Source: Elusimicrobiota bacterium
GTDB taxonomy: Bacteria > Elusimicrobiota > Elusimicrobia > UBA1565
Length of the DNA stretch: 64,000 bases
NCBI GenBank assembly: GCA_016218495.1
Contig: JACRDU010000144.1
Location: 62,001-126,000 of the forward strand
Reading direction: 5' to 3'
Positions 1 through 8,410 of this stretch are shown piece after piece. Every line of letters begins with the position of its first letter. The stretch's first letter is position 1. Under the pieces are notes generated by a model that was not told the origin of the DNA, made no database searches, and saw only the letters and a program-made list of their open reading frames with translations. The position numbers were made by a program, and so were the translations under genes.

Positions 1-756
1 CTCGGAGAATTCAGGACCCCGGAGAGCGGCATGACGGCGCCGCTGACCGTGTTCTCCGATCAAGGCGACGTCGGTGCGATTCTCTACCGCGCGCGGAGCC
101 ATACGCGTGCGAATAGCGGAATTCTTGTGTTTTCAAGACGCGGGCGTGAGATCGGCCGATATGAGAGTCCCGATTGGTCCCCGGCTTCGCAGGACATCCA
201 GAATCCGCAGGGCGCCGTGCTGGTGCCTCTGGCTCGCGTCGATTCGAGAAACGGAGTGGTAGTGGCCGAAGGATACGCCGTGGAGGGCAGCAGCAGCGTT
301 CGACGCCAAATCCTTGCCATCGATGATACCGGACGTCTTCTCTGGCGCTGGCACCACAGCGTCGACCCTAGGGCGTGTGGGTCTACCTTGCTGGTCAAGC
401 CACAGTCCCAGAGGCTCGGAGTTTTCGACTTCTGTGGTCCAGACGCTCGCGTGACGGAACTGGACCTGCGAACAGGAGCGGAAGTTCGGTCGAGAGAGTT
501 TCGCATTCCTGACGGGCGCACGATCGCAGTCGTAGTCTCAGTGGCCCCAGATGAGGCGGAGACTCTACTGAACCTCAAGCAGGAGGTTCCGGGCGGGCGT
601 GTCAGCCAGTCGGCCCTCTTGCTGGATTCTAGTCTGAATTTGCGTTGGAGAGAGACCTTCGCCGCAAATCTCGGCGGGAGTGCGCGTTTTGACAAGGACG
701 GTTCCGTGATTTTGAGACGAGGAGCACGAGTCTATGTGGGCGCCTTCTCGAAATAG
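1..756 (+). CDS. Propeller-like protein, probably 5' partial
   Basis: The frame is open from the window edge. An ATG at 31 follows GGAGAG at 21-26, so a start there is possible, but the protein from it begins in mid-fold and lacks a signal peptide, unlike its exported neighbours, so I treat the gene as cut by the window. The product carries repeated strand motifs with alternating Asp, Gly and aromatic residues (for example ILAIDDTGRLLWRW and ELDLRTGAE), which resemble PQQ- or WD-type beta-propeller blades. No catalytic motif is visible. It overlaps the next gene by 23 nt, so it probably belongs to the same operon of exported proteins. Its function is unknown. Confidence 0.6.
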   Translation, partial: LGEFRTPESGMTAPLTVFSDQGDVGAILYRARSHTRANSGILVFSRRGREIGRYESPDWSPASQDIQNPQGAVLVPLARVDSRNGVVVAEGYAVEGSSSVRRQILAIDDTGRLLWRWHHSVDPRACGSTLLVKPQSQRLGVFDFCGPDARVTELDLRTGAEVRSREFRIPDGRTIAVVVSVAPDEAETLLNLKQEVPGGRVSQSALLLDSSLNLRWRETFAANLGGSARFDKDGSVILRRGARVYVGAFSK

Positions 757-3700
757 GGTCGCCGCGACCAGCTCGGTCGCGATGCTCCTGATCGCTCTGT
801 CGCCCGGCGTGGGACTTGCCGCAGCGGTGTGGCCGATTTCCAGCGGGACGGTGAATTACCAGGCGATCAGTGATACCTTCGGCGCCTGTCGGTCCGACGA
901 TGACACGGTATGCGACCAGTTTCACACCGCCGTGGATATACTTCCGACCCCGCACTGCGGGACGACGGTATATGCGGCAATTTCCGGGCTCGCTGAGTTT
1001 GGAATTGACTCGGCTGGAGGATACTTCGTTAACCTCAACGACTACTATGAGTATGCCCACCTGGCGACGCATACCATTCAAACACAATTCGTCGTTTCCG
1101 GTGCGAGTATCGGACTCACCAGCAACTCCGGGACTCCGCCGGGGACCGAATGCCACTTGCACTTTACGACGCTGGATCTCCTTCCGAACGTGTGGTCTTC
1201 AGGGTTCGTTTTCTTCAATCCTCTTCTGAAGTTCCCGATTCCAGACACGACGAATGGCGTCATCCAAGAGGTCCTATTCAGGAAGGGAGGTTCCACGGTT
1301 GCGGTAACGGAAGGAGTGATAACGAACTTCGCGCCCCCTCTGGAGGTACTTGCAAGAGGCTCGGATGGCTCGAACTTTCTCTTCTCGGGCGCTACGCAGC
1401 CAGTAAACTGGGCGCGTTTCCGAGCCGTGATTGACACCACGAGCTTCTTGAACGACTACTACTTCAATGCTCTGGAGACAAACAAGCTACGCTTGGAGTA
1501 CCCGGACGCATTCTCGGACGTCTACTCCGTCTCAAATCCAACCTCCACTTTCACGCCGAACAGGCCGTACTACCGAATGGGCGAGACCGGTCTGCTTTCT
1601 GAGGGTTCGCACTATCTTTGCCTCTATGGCTATGACTTGAATGACTACTCTCCGCTATCGCCTGGGACTCGGCTGAGCGCGACGAACTGTCTTAACTTTT
1701 TCTTGGACTTTGCGGCGCCGACCAAGGGGCTGAAGAAGACGGATGGGACCCCAATTCTAAACGGCGGGACCAATGAGACCGCTGTAGTAGTGTCGGCGAC
1801 CGACACCTACGGCCTCCAAAAGTTCGTTTTGTCCGGGCCCACGTCGGCAACGCAGCCGGTCAGCGGGCTGACTGCCACCCACACCTTTTCCAGCCTCGCC
1901 GCGAATTCCACGACGCCCTACGTCGTCGCCGTCCACGACCTCGCCGGCAACGTCTCTTCGGCGCAATTCAATATCGACACAGATCCCGCCGATGACCTCC
2001 CCGCAGTCCCAAGCGGCGGCGGCTCCTTCTCGGGTGGCTGGATCACCAACGACAAATGCGCCGTTTTCCGCGCCCGCGACACCGGCTCCGGCGTCAAGTC
2101 CATGTGCGTCAGTTGTTCCCCCCAGAAGTGCGCCGAATATTCCGTCGGCCCGTCCACCGCGCTTTTTGCGGGGGCCTTCTGCAACCTCGGGCTCGGGACG
2201 TGCACGCAGACCATCACCGACTTGGCCGGCAACACCACGAACTACTACCGGACGGTCTCCTCGACGACAATCCAGTTCGTCCACTCTGTGAGCTCGCCGG
2301 GCTGGAGCAGCGGGGATGTGGCTGTCACCGTCACGACCACGGCTGTGGCCAGCCAAGCCCTGAGCGTCCACGCCGTCATCGTCGGCCTGGGCGCCGGGAC
2401 GTGCAACGGCTCGACGCAGGACGCCTGGTGTGCCAAGATACGGACCACGGGCAACGGGGCCGTCTGGCCATGCGCGTGCGCTTCTGACGGCGCCTCCGTC
2501 GCTTCTTCGATGACATTCTCCGCCCCCGCGACCTCGGTGTCGTATCATGCGGAGAACGCGGGGTCCACGAGTGGAGGGGACCACTTGCGCTTTACCACCG
2601 GCGGACTCGGGGTTGCGCAGATCGAGTACAACAACTTCGGCTGGGAGCCCGGCCATTACGTCGACGGCGTGGTGACCGTTCCCGAAGTGGCCGGAACGAC
2701 CTGGACCAGCGTCAACTCGGACCCCCTCTACGTCTACGCTCCTCTAGGCAACATCGACATCCATGACAGCGCGGCCCTGACGGCGCCGCAAGAGGGGGCG
2801 CGCCTCAAGCAGGTCCTCCGACTCTCCTCGCCTCGGGTCTACACCCTCGACCCGGACGGCCAGACCGTCGTGACGACGACGTTCACCGTCAAATTCCAAT
2901 ACCCTGACGGTGTCGGGACCGATACCGATACCCTGCGCGTCTATTGGTTCGACGGGTCGTCCTGGTCGACAGACTTGTTTTCCGGGCTGAGCATAGCGAA
3001 GGACACATCGAATTATGTTACGGCCATCGTGCAGAGCACGTTTACCGGGGTCTATGCGGCCTTCTTCGACGGGGTCGATTCATCCGCCCCTGTGACCTCC
3101 TGGGCCGTCGAGGGCTCCTCCTCCGGCTTCCAGGGTATCGTCATCCTCTCCACCTATTCCTATTTCGTCCTCTCCTCGACGGACCCCTCCGTCAACGGTT
3201 ACGCATCGGGAGCGGCCACCACCTACTACCGCATAGACGGCCTCCCGGGTGAGCCCTACTCGGCATACTCTTCCTCCCTGAGCGTCCTCCCAGGCACTCA
3301 TTGGGTGGACTACTACGCCGTCGACTGGGCCGGCAACTCCGAATCCGTCTCCCGCGCCACCATCACCGTCACCGCCGGCTCCGTCACCAAGCTCTCCTCC
3401 GATTTGCAGGTCGACGGCAACCTCCTCGTTGGCTTCCTGGGCTCGGGCGCCAAAGCCGAGGTCGTCGCCCGCTCCGAATACGACTATGCCCTCAAGGTCT
3501 CGAGCCCCGACGGCCGGGCCATGCTGGCCGTCGACAACGCCAACTTCGTCTCCATCGGCACCGCCCCGGCGTCGGGCCGCCTGACCTTGCAGGGCGTATC
3601 CGGCGATGCGGCCCTGGCCCTGCGCACGGGGAACTCGACGGCCTCCCTCACGGGCGCCCAAATCGCCCTGGGCTACGACGGCTCGGGCCAGTTGCGCCAT

Positions 3701-4279
3701 GCCCTCGTGACCCAGCACGGCTCGGCCGCCTATAACAACCGCCTCGAGTTCGACCTGTGGAGCCCCGACTCGAGCTCGGGTTCGCTGGCGGGCGTCCGGG
3801 GCCTGTCCTTGCAGGGCAGCACCAAGACGGCGGCCGGGGCGCTGGTGGAGGTGCGCCCTGTGGACATCACGGGCGACCCCGCCGATGCGGAGTTGGAGGT
3901 CTCAAACGGGGTGGCGCACGGGGCGGGCTATGTGCTGCGCGCCGACGTCATCACTTTGAGCTCGCGCGGCTTCAAGCGGGACATCCACCGCCTCACGAGG
4001 AAGGACGAAGAGCAGGCCTACAAGGACATCGCTGCCCTCATGCCTGCGGTATTCAGGAGGAAGCGCCGGGGCATGGACGGCTCCCTCCATTCCGACCCCT
4101 CGGCCGCCCTGGAGCGCGGCCTCATCTATGAAGAGACCCCGCAGAGCATCCGCGGGCGGCCGGGGGAGATTATCTACGACGAGCGGCTGGTCAACGCGGA
4201 GCTGGCCCTCAAGGCCGCCATGCGCCGGATTGAGGAGCTCTCCGCGAGATTGAAGAGATTGAAGGAGCAAGGCCGATGA
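734..4279 (+). CDS. Exported M23-like peptidase/S74 chaperone fusion
   Basis: A 1,181-aa protein with a signal peptide (hydrophobic stretch about 12-30, ending LAAA). Residues ~55-150 look like a LytM/M23 zinc endopeptidase: FHTAVD supplies H64 and D68, YAHL has H109, and CHLHF supplies H141 and H143, so the usual zinc ligands are present. The middle (~330-900) is a series of Ig-like or fibronectin-like segments with D-x-AGN loops. The end (~1076-1181) resembles the peptidase S74 intramolecular chaperone: SSRGFK places S1076 five residues before K1081, as in the known Ser/Lys dyad, followed by an LIYEE motif and a terminal helix. GGAG lies at 721-724 upstream of the ATG. Likely a surface or secreted trimer that cleaves off its chaperone; substrate unknown. 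Confidence 0.75.
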   Translation: MWAPSRNRVAATSSVAMLLIALSPGVGLAAAVWPISSGTVNYQAISDTFGACRSDDDTVCDQFHTAVDILPTPHCGTTVYAAISGLAEFGIDSAGGYFVNLNDYYEYAHLATHTIQTQFVVSGASIGLTSNSGTPPGTECHLHFTTLDLLPNVWSSGFVFFNPLLKFPIPDTTNGVIQEVLFRKGGSTVAVTEGVITNFAPPLEVLARGSDGSNFLFSGATQPVNWARFRAVIDTTSFLNDYYFNALETNKLRLEYPDAFSDVYSVSNPTSTFTPNRPYYRMGETGLLSEGSHYLCLYGYDLNDYSPLSPGTRLSATNCLNFFLDFAAPTKGLKKTDGTPILNGGTNETAVVVSATDTYGLQKFVLSGPTSATQPVSGLTATHTFSSLAANSTTPYVVAVHDLAGNVSSAQFNIDTDPADDLPAVPSGGGSFSGGWITNDKCAVFRARDTGSGVKSMCVSCSPQKCAEYSVGPSTALFAGAFCNLGLGTCTQTITDLAGNTTNYYRTVSSTTIQFVHSVSSPGWSSGDVAVTVTTTAVASQALSVHAVIVGLGAGTCNGSTQDAWCAKIRTTGNGAVWPCACASDGASVASSMTFSAPATSVSYHAENAGSTSGGDHLRFTTGGLGVAQIEYNNFGWEPGHYVDGVVTVPEVAGTTWTSVNSDPLYVYAPLGNIDIHDSAALTAPQEGARLKQVLRLSSPRVYTLDPDGQTVVTTTFTVKFQYPDGVGTDTDTLRVYWFDGSSWSTDLFSGLSIAKDTSNYVTAIVQSTFTGVYAAFFDGVDSSAPVTSWAVEGSSSGFQGIVILSTYSYFVLSSTDPSVNGYASGAATTYYRIDGLPGEPYSAYSSSLSVLPGTHWVDYYAVDWAGNSESVSRATITVTAGSVTKLSSDLQVDGNLLVGFLGSGAKAEVVARSEYDYALKVSSPDGRAMLAVDNANFVSIGTAPASGRLTLQGVSGDAALALRTGNSTASLTGAQIALGYDGSGQLRHALVTQHGSAAYNNRLEFDLWSPDSSSGSLAGVRGLSLQGSTKTAAGALVEVRPVDITGDPADAELEVSNGVAHGAGYVLRADVITLSSRGFKRDIHRLTRKDEEQAYKDIAALMPAVFRRKRRGMDGSLHSDPSAALERGLIYEETPQSIRGRPGEIIYDERLVNAELALKAAMRRIEELSARLKRLKEQGR

Positions 4280-5160
4280 AAGCTCTGCTCGTCCTCCTCA
4301 TCGTGGTCGCCCCGGCGGGGGCCCAGACCGTCTTCGATTCCGAGGCCTGGGCGCCCGGCAAGACCGGGGTGGGGACGGACAGCCCCGGGGCCCGGTTCGA
4401 GAGCCGGGCCTCTTCGACTACGGCGGCCGCCTTCCAGGTCTCGGGGGTGGACCTGTCCCCGGCCTTGCGCGTCGGGGCGGACGGGACCTTGGGGCTATCC
4501 ACGGCCTCGGCGGCGCGGGCGACGGTGTCGGGGGCGGGGGAGGCGGGGGACCTGGCCCTGGAACTTCGCGGCCCCGAGCTCCAGTCCGGTACTTCGAGCT
4601 ATCAGCTGACCTTGGGCTACGCGGGGGGGGCGCTCTACCGGCACGCCGTCCAGAGCGGCCACGGGGTGGCGCCGTCCTCTTCCAGCCTGAGCTTCCTGGT
4701 CTGGACCCCCGCAGCCGCCTCGGGCCAGATCGCCTCCCGGCGTGTCCTCCAGCTCATGACCCACTCCACCGGGGTCCTCGTCCACGTCCTGCCCCCGAAT
4801 TCGGGGGTGGGACCGCTGGGGCAACTGGTCGTCTCGGACGGCTCGTCCTGGGGGACCGGGACCATGCACGACGCGGGGGAAGGCTCGGTTTCTTCGGCGC
4901 GGCTCAAAGACGACATCGAGTACCTGGGACCCGACGCTGAAAGGGAAGCCTATGCCGAGGCGGCCGCCCTGCGCCATGTGAGCTTTCGCTTCAAGGCGAG
5001 AGGGGCCAGGGTCCAGCGCGGAATCCTCTACGAGGAGGCCCCCGAGAGCGTGCGCTACCCGGGCGGCGGCGTGTCCTTCGACCGCCGGCTCCTCAACGCC
5101 GAGCTGGCCGCCAAGGAGCTCCTGCGCCGACTGGGCGACCTGGAGAGGGAGGCGCCATGA
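4276..5160 (+). CDS. Exported protein with C-terminal S74-type chaperone
   Basis: A 294-aa product with a short signal peptide (MKALLVLLIVVAPAGA). The body (~80-200) shares with both neighbours a module reading LELRGPELQSGTSSYQLTLGY, a glycine-rich beta pattern like phage tail-fibre shafts. The C-terminus is the best S74 match in the window: SSARLKDDI puts S206 five residues before K211, then GILYEEAPESV and a helical tail with NAELAAKELLRRL. S74 domains assist trimer folding and then cut themselves off. The start overlaps the previous stop as ATGA and has AAGGAG at 4262-4267, so the two genes are probably translationally coupled. No receptor- or substrate-binding function can be assigned. 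Confidence 0.75.
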   Translation: MKALLVLLIVVAPAGAQTVFDSEAWAPGKTGVGTDSPGARFESRASSTTAAAFQVSGVDLSPALRVGADGTLGLSTASAARATVSGAGEAGDLALELRGPELQSGTSSYQLTLGYAGGALYRHAVQSGHGVAPSSSSLSFLVWTPAAASGQIASRRVLQLMTHSTGVLVHVLPPNSGVGPLGQLVVSDGSSWGTGTMHDAGEGSVSSARLKDDIEYLGPDAEREAYAEAAALRHVSFRFKARGARVQRGILYEEAPESVRYPGGGVSFDRRLLNAELAAKELLRRLGDLEREAP

Positions 5161-6074
5161 AGGCTCTGGCCCTGCTCGTGCTCCTGCCCCTGGCCGCCTC
5201 GGCCGGGACCCGCACCTCGGGCGACCTGACCGTCACCGGCGCTATGGGGGCGGGGACGCTGGTCCCGCGCGCGGCCCTTGAGGTGGGGATGCAGCCGGAG
5301 GACGCCTATGCCCTCAAGGCCTCGAGCCCTGACGGCACGGCCCTCTTCTTATTCGACCGCTCGGCCAAGGCCGGGTTGGGCCTGACGCCTACAGGCTCGC
5401 GCCTCACCGTCTCGGGCCAAGCCGACGCTGGGGAGGTGGGCCTCGAGCTGCGCGCGGGAAACTCGTCTTCTTCCGTGACGAGCGCGCAAATCGCCTTGGG
5501 CGATGAAACAGGTGCCTACCGCCACGACATCCGGACCCGGGCGGCGGGCGGACAGCGCGAAGGCAACGCCGTGGACTTCTACCTCTGGAATTCCGCCGAC
5601 GCTGTCTACGGATTGGGCTCGGAAGAGGCCATGAGCGTGCAACTGGGGACCGAGTCCGGCATGTCCGGCTGGCATGTGGACCCCTCCAGCGACCCGGTGA
5701 CGGTCGAGCTCGTCGTCTCCAGCGGCGGGGTCTACGCCGGCGGCGTCATCGTGCGCGGCTTCTGGGCGACCCACTCCTGCTTCGCGGCCATGAAGGAGGG
5801 GGTGAGGCGCCTCGGCGAGGTGGAGCGGGTCCGGGCGGCAGCCGACCTGGCTTCGCTCAGGCCGGTGCGCTTTCGCTACAAGGGCGACCCGCGCGGGACG
5901 CGGCGCACCGGGCTGAGTTATGAAGAGGCGCCCGAGAGCGTCCATGGTCCGGGCGGCTCGGTGTCGGTCAAGGAGCGGCTGATGAACCTGGAACTGGCCC
6001 TGCAGGCGGCCCAATCTAGGATAGTGACGCTTCAGGCCGAGGTGGAACGGCGGGAGAAGGGGAGGGCAAGATGA
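5157..6074 (+). CDS. Exported S74-like protein, atypical active site
   Basis: A 305-aa paralogue of the preceding gene, with a signal peptide (MKALALLVLLPLAASA). It keeps the shared module (YALKASSPDGTALFLFD, then GLELRAGNSSSSVTSAQIALG) and the S74-like end with GLSYEEAPESV and a long terminal helix. The self-cleavage site differs: the stretch is HSCFAAMK, so the residue five before K213 is C208, with S207 six before. Either Cys serves as nucleophile, the alignment slips by one, or this copy does not cleave. It overlaps the genes on both sides by 4 nt. Export and the family relation are well supported; function is not. Confidence 0.72.
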   Translation: MKALALLVLLPLAASAGTRTSGDLTVTGAMGAGTLVPRAALEVGMQPEDAYALKASSPDGTALFLFDRSAKAGLGLTPTGSRLTVSGQADAGEVGLELRAGNSSSSVTSAQIALGDETGAYRHDIRTRAAGGQREGNAVDFYLWNSADAVYGLGSEEAMSVQLGTESGMSGWHVDPSSDPVTVELVVSSGGVYAGGVIVRGFWATHSCFAAMKEGVRRLGEVERVRAAADLASLRPVRFRYKGDPRGTRRTGLSYEEAPESVHGPGGSVSVKERLMNLELALQAAQSRIVTLQAEVERREKGRAR

Positions 6075-6787
6075 GGAATTTCCTGGCGGCGGTCCTGTTG
6101 GCGGCGCTGGCGCTGCCGGCGGAGGCGGACGTGGTCGACAGCGGGAGCCTCATCATCGGCCAGCAGGGCATCATCGGCGGGACGATGACCGTGCAGGGGA
6201 ACGCCTTCAGCGTGGGAGGCAGCGTTTCGGCTTCCAGCGCGACGTTAACGGCGACCGGCGCGACCATCTATTCCCTCACGACTTCCTCGAGCATCCATCT
6301 TCTGGCGGGAGGACTTAGATGGGCCGACGGGACGCTCAGCACCTCCGCGTCGCAAGCGTCTGGAACGGGATTGGCCTCCAGCAGCGCGACGACGAACATG
6401 ACGTCGACAAGATTCACGGGGCCCGCCTTGCTAGGGGCGTGCGTGACAGGCTCAACGATCACCTTGACCAGTTCCGGCGCAAACGTGGCCGTTTGGTTTA
6501 CGGGCACCTGGCAGACCGACTCGTATTACTTTACTCGGTTGGGATTCTTGGTCGACGGCCAAATCCCGGCGGGGATGACAAATGACCTGGGAGTCGTAAC
6601 CGGCCAGCCGATTTCCCTCAACAACCCGACCCCCATCTCCTTCTACTTCGCCACCCAAGTCACCGCAGGATCGCACACGTACTGCCTGACTGCTTCATCG
6701 AAGGGCACCGGCCCCCTTCTCGATGTGCCGGCGCCCACCAACCAGATTACGACCCTCTCCCAGTTTGGAGTCATGGAACTAAAGTGA
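6071..6787 (+). CDS. Small secreted beta-rich protein of the S74 operon
   Basis: A 238-aa product with a signal peptide (MRNFLAAVLLAALALPAEA). The N-terminal half is a Ser/Thr/Ala-rich repeat region with short alternating motifs (SSATLTATGATIYSLTTSSS), as in collagen-free fibre shafts. The C-terminal half (~115-238) looks like one compact beta-sandwich with two Cys (GACVTGS and TYCLTAS) that could form a disulphide. It lacks the S74 tail of the two genes before it. It overlaps the previous gene by 4 nt and is the last of the run. A C1q/TNF-like head is a possible fold, but I do not recognise the family. Confidence 0.65.
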   Translation: MRNFLAAVLLAALALPAEADVVDSGSLIIGQQGIIGGTMTVQGNAFSVGGSVSASSATLTATGATIYSLTTSSSIHLLAGGLRWADGTLSTSASQASGTGLASSSATTNMTSTRFTGPALLGACVTGSTITLTSSGANVAVWFTGTWQTDSYYFTRLGFLVDGQIPAGMTNDLGVVTGQPISLNNPTPISFYFATQVTAGSHTYCLTASSKGTGPLLDVPAPTNQITTLSQFGVMELK

Positions 6788-6811
6788 CCGCCGCTTTCCG
6801 CCCAGTCCCAG

Positions 6812-6837
6812 CTACAATAGCGTCAGAACCCTAGGAG
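6812..6837 (+). promoter_or_regulatory. Possible -10 element and strong RBS of the BMC operon
   Basis: TACAAT lies at about 6812-6817 in the short gap before the first BMC gene, but no good -35 sits at 16-18 nt. AGGAGA at about 6832-6837 is a strong ribosome binding site for the ATG at 6842. Confidence 0.3.
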
Positions 6838-6841
6838 ACCT

Positions 6842-7393
6842 ATGCTCGCCAATATCGCCATCGGAATGCTCGAGACCAGCTCCATCGCCAAGGGCGTGGA
6901 GGCCTCCGACGCCATGTGCAAGATGGCCCAGGTGGAGCTCGTGAAGACCGCCGTCGTCGCGCGCGGCAAGTACACCATCCTCATCAAGGGTCCCGTCGGC
7001 GAGGTGGAGATGTCGCTGCGCGCCGGCATCAACATGGCCGGCAAGAGCGTGGTCGACCAGTTCATCCTGCGCAATGTGCACCAGCAGGTGCTCGATTCCC
7101 TCGATAAGCGCCTTCCTGTCGCCAAGCTCGACGCCTACGGCCTCATCGAGACCAAGGAGGCCATAGCCGCCGTGCGCGCCGCCGACGCCGCGGCCAAGTC
7201 CGCCAAGGTCCACCTCATAGAGGTGAAGACCGCCATCGGGGGCGGCAAGGGCTATGTGGCGATGACCGGAGAGGTCGGCGCCGTGCGCACCGCCGTCGGC
7301 GCCGGCATCGCCGAGGTCCCGGAGGGGATGCTCGTCAGCCACATCGTCATCCCCCAGCCCGACTCCCAGCTCCTCAAGACGGTGGGCGCGTGA
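6842..7393 (+). CDS. BMC-T tandem-domain shell protein
   Basis: A 183-aa protein with two BMC folds in tandem. The first is ~5-90 (GMLETSSIAKGVEASDAM, then KGPVGEVEMSLRAG). The second is ~96-180 (GLIETKEAIAAVRAADAA, then MTGEVGAVRTAVGAG). BMC-T proteins form pseudohexameric trimers in the facets of bacterial microcompartments; size and order resemble the PduT branch. No Cys lies at an obvious pore position, so an iron-sulphur pore is not indicated. It is the first gene of the microcompartment operon, and its TGA overlaps the GTG of the RpiB-like gene by 4 nt. Confidence 0.9.
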   Translation: MLANIAIGMLETSSIAKGVEASDAMCKMAQVELVKTAVVARGKYTILIKGPVGEVEMSLRAGINMAGKSVVDQFILRNVHQQVLDSLDKRLPVAKLDAYGLIETKEAIAAVRAADAAAKSAKVHLIEVKTAIGGGKGYVAMTGEVGAVRTAVGAGIAEVPEGMLVSHIVIPQPDSQLLKTVGA

Positions 7394-7833
7394 GGCTGGT
7401 CATCGGCTCGGACCACGGCGGCTTCGAGGCCAAGGAAGAGCTCAAGGAATTTCTCCAGAAGCTCGGCCACGAGGTCACCGACTTCGGCTGCCACTCGCTC
7501 GAGGCCGTGGACTACCCCGACATCGCCCAGCTCGTCGCCGAAGCGGCGGCGGGCGGTCAGTTCGAGAAGGGCATCCTCTTGGACGGCTTCGGCGGGGCGG
7601 TCTGCATGGTGGCCAACAAGGTCAAGGGCTGCCGGGCCGTGTCCTGCTACGACGTGACGGCCGCCAAGCTGGCCGCCGCCCACGACGACGCCAATGTCAT
7701 GTGCCTGGGCGGCAAGACCCACGGCGAGCTCGCTCTGCAGGAAATCTCCAAGGCGTTTCTGGAGACGAAGTTCGAAGGCGGGCGTCACGAAAGGCGGCTC
7801 GCCAAGGTCGCGGCGCTGGAGGCGCGCAGATGA
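7390..7833 (+). CDS. rpiB: RpiB/LacAB-family sugar-phosphate isomerase, BMC-associated
   Basis: A 147-aa protein matching the ribose-5-phosphate isomerase B fold over its full length: GSDHGGFEAKEEL at the N-terminus, DYPDIAQLVAE, VANKVKGCRAV, and FEGGRHERRLAKV at the end. The family interconverts ribose 5-phosphate and ribulose 5-phosphate or related sugars. Two active-site segments deviate. The usual GILICGTGIG reads GILLDGFGGA, placing D65 where the E. coli enzyme has its catalytic C65, and the usual HNDAN reads HDDAN at H98. The enzyme may use an acidic base or act on another sugar phosphate. GTG start coupled to the shell gene; RpiB-like enzymes are known in sugar-phosphate-utilising BMC loci. 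Confidence 0.85.
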   Translation: MRLVIGSDHGGFEAKEELKEFLQKLGHEVTDFGCHSLEAVDYPDIAQLVAEAAAGGQFEKGILLDGFGGAVCMVANKVKGCRAVSCYDVTAAKLAAAHDDANVMCLGGKTHGELALQEISKAFLETKFEGGRHERRLAKVAALEARR

Positions 7834-7838
7834 GAGGC

Positions 7839-8348
7839 TTAGGACTTCGCTTCGAGAGAGGTGAGGCGCCGTCCGTGGTCGCGGAGCGCGTCAGTGTGCT
7901 CCACGAGCATGGCGCCGTGAGTGACGGCCTTCCGGTCGTAGGTCTCGCCCTTCTTCGCGAAGGCGTCGATGGAATCGAGGATACGGCTGGTGTGGCGCTC
8001 CATCATCGCCAGAAGTTCCGCTTTCACCCGGTCGGCCTTGGCGTCTGCTCGCACGACGGCTGCGGCAAGTTTGGAGATGTCGCCTTTGAGCTCGGACTTG
8101 ACGGCAGAGATATCGCCTTTGAGCTCGGACTTGACGGCAGAGATATCGCCTTTGAGCTCGGACTTGACGGCAGAGATATCGCTTTTGAGCTCGGACTTGA
8201 CGGTGGCGATGTCGCCTTTGAGCTCGGACTTGACGGCAGAGATATCGCTTTTGAGCTCGGACTTGACGGTGGCGATGTCGCCGGTCAGGACCTTCTGGAG
8301 GGAATCCAGGTCGTCCTTGGCCACCGAGCCGTCTTTCCTCTGCGCCAT
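7839..8348 (-). CDS. Coiled-coil protein with 11-residue repeats
   Basis: A 169-aa product on the strand opposite to the BMC genes. Residues ~22-95 are hendecads of the type SDISAVKSELK, giving a continuous amphipathic helix expected to form a coiled coil. The C-terminal part (RADAKADRVKAELLAMMERH onward) is also helical but not repetitive. No signal peptide or membrane segment is seen. Because 33 nt is a multiple of three, other frames stay open across the repeat; I chose this one for its ATG and its coherent helical sequence on both sides. No clear SD precedes the start. Whether it serves the microcompartment is unknown. Confidence 0.6.
   Translation of the reverse strand: MAQRKDGSVAKDDLDSLQKVLTGDIATVKSELKSDISAVKSELKGDIATVKSELKSDISAVKSELKGDISAVKSELKGDISAVKSELKGDISKLAAAVVRADAKADRVKAELLAMMERHTSRILDSIDAFAKKGETYDRKAVTHGAMLVEHTDALRDHGRRLTSLEAKS
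8085..8282. repeat. Six 33-nt tandem repeats
   Basis: Six direct copies of a 33-nt unit begin at 8085, 8118, 8151, 8184, 8217 and 8250, each starting TTTGAGCTCGGACTTGACGG on the plus strand. Copies differ mainly at two spots (GGCAGAGATATC or GGTGGCGATGTC, and GCC or GCT). They encode the hendecads of the minus-strand coiled-coil protein. The near identity points to recent expansion by slippage or unequal exchange. Confidence 0.9.
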
Positions 8349-8410
8349 GGGGACATGATACCATCGCTCAGGGCGGACGACACGGGCCCAAAGGCCCAGA
8401 GGATGACGAC

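Noticed and set aside
1757-2656. A 299-codon minus-strand frame
   Set aside because: It lies fully inside the M23/S74 gene, which has a signal peptide, a metal site and an operon setting.
8085-8282. Tandem 33-nt repeats as a possible CRISPR array
   Set aside because: The units are directly joined with no unique spacers, and they translate into coiled-coil hendecads. No cas genes are nearby.
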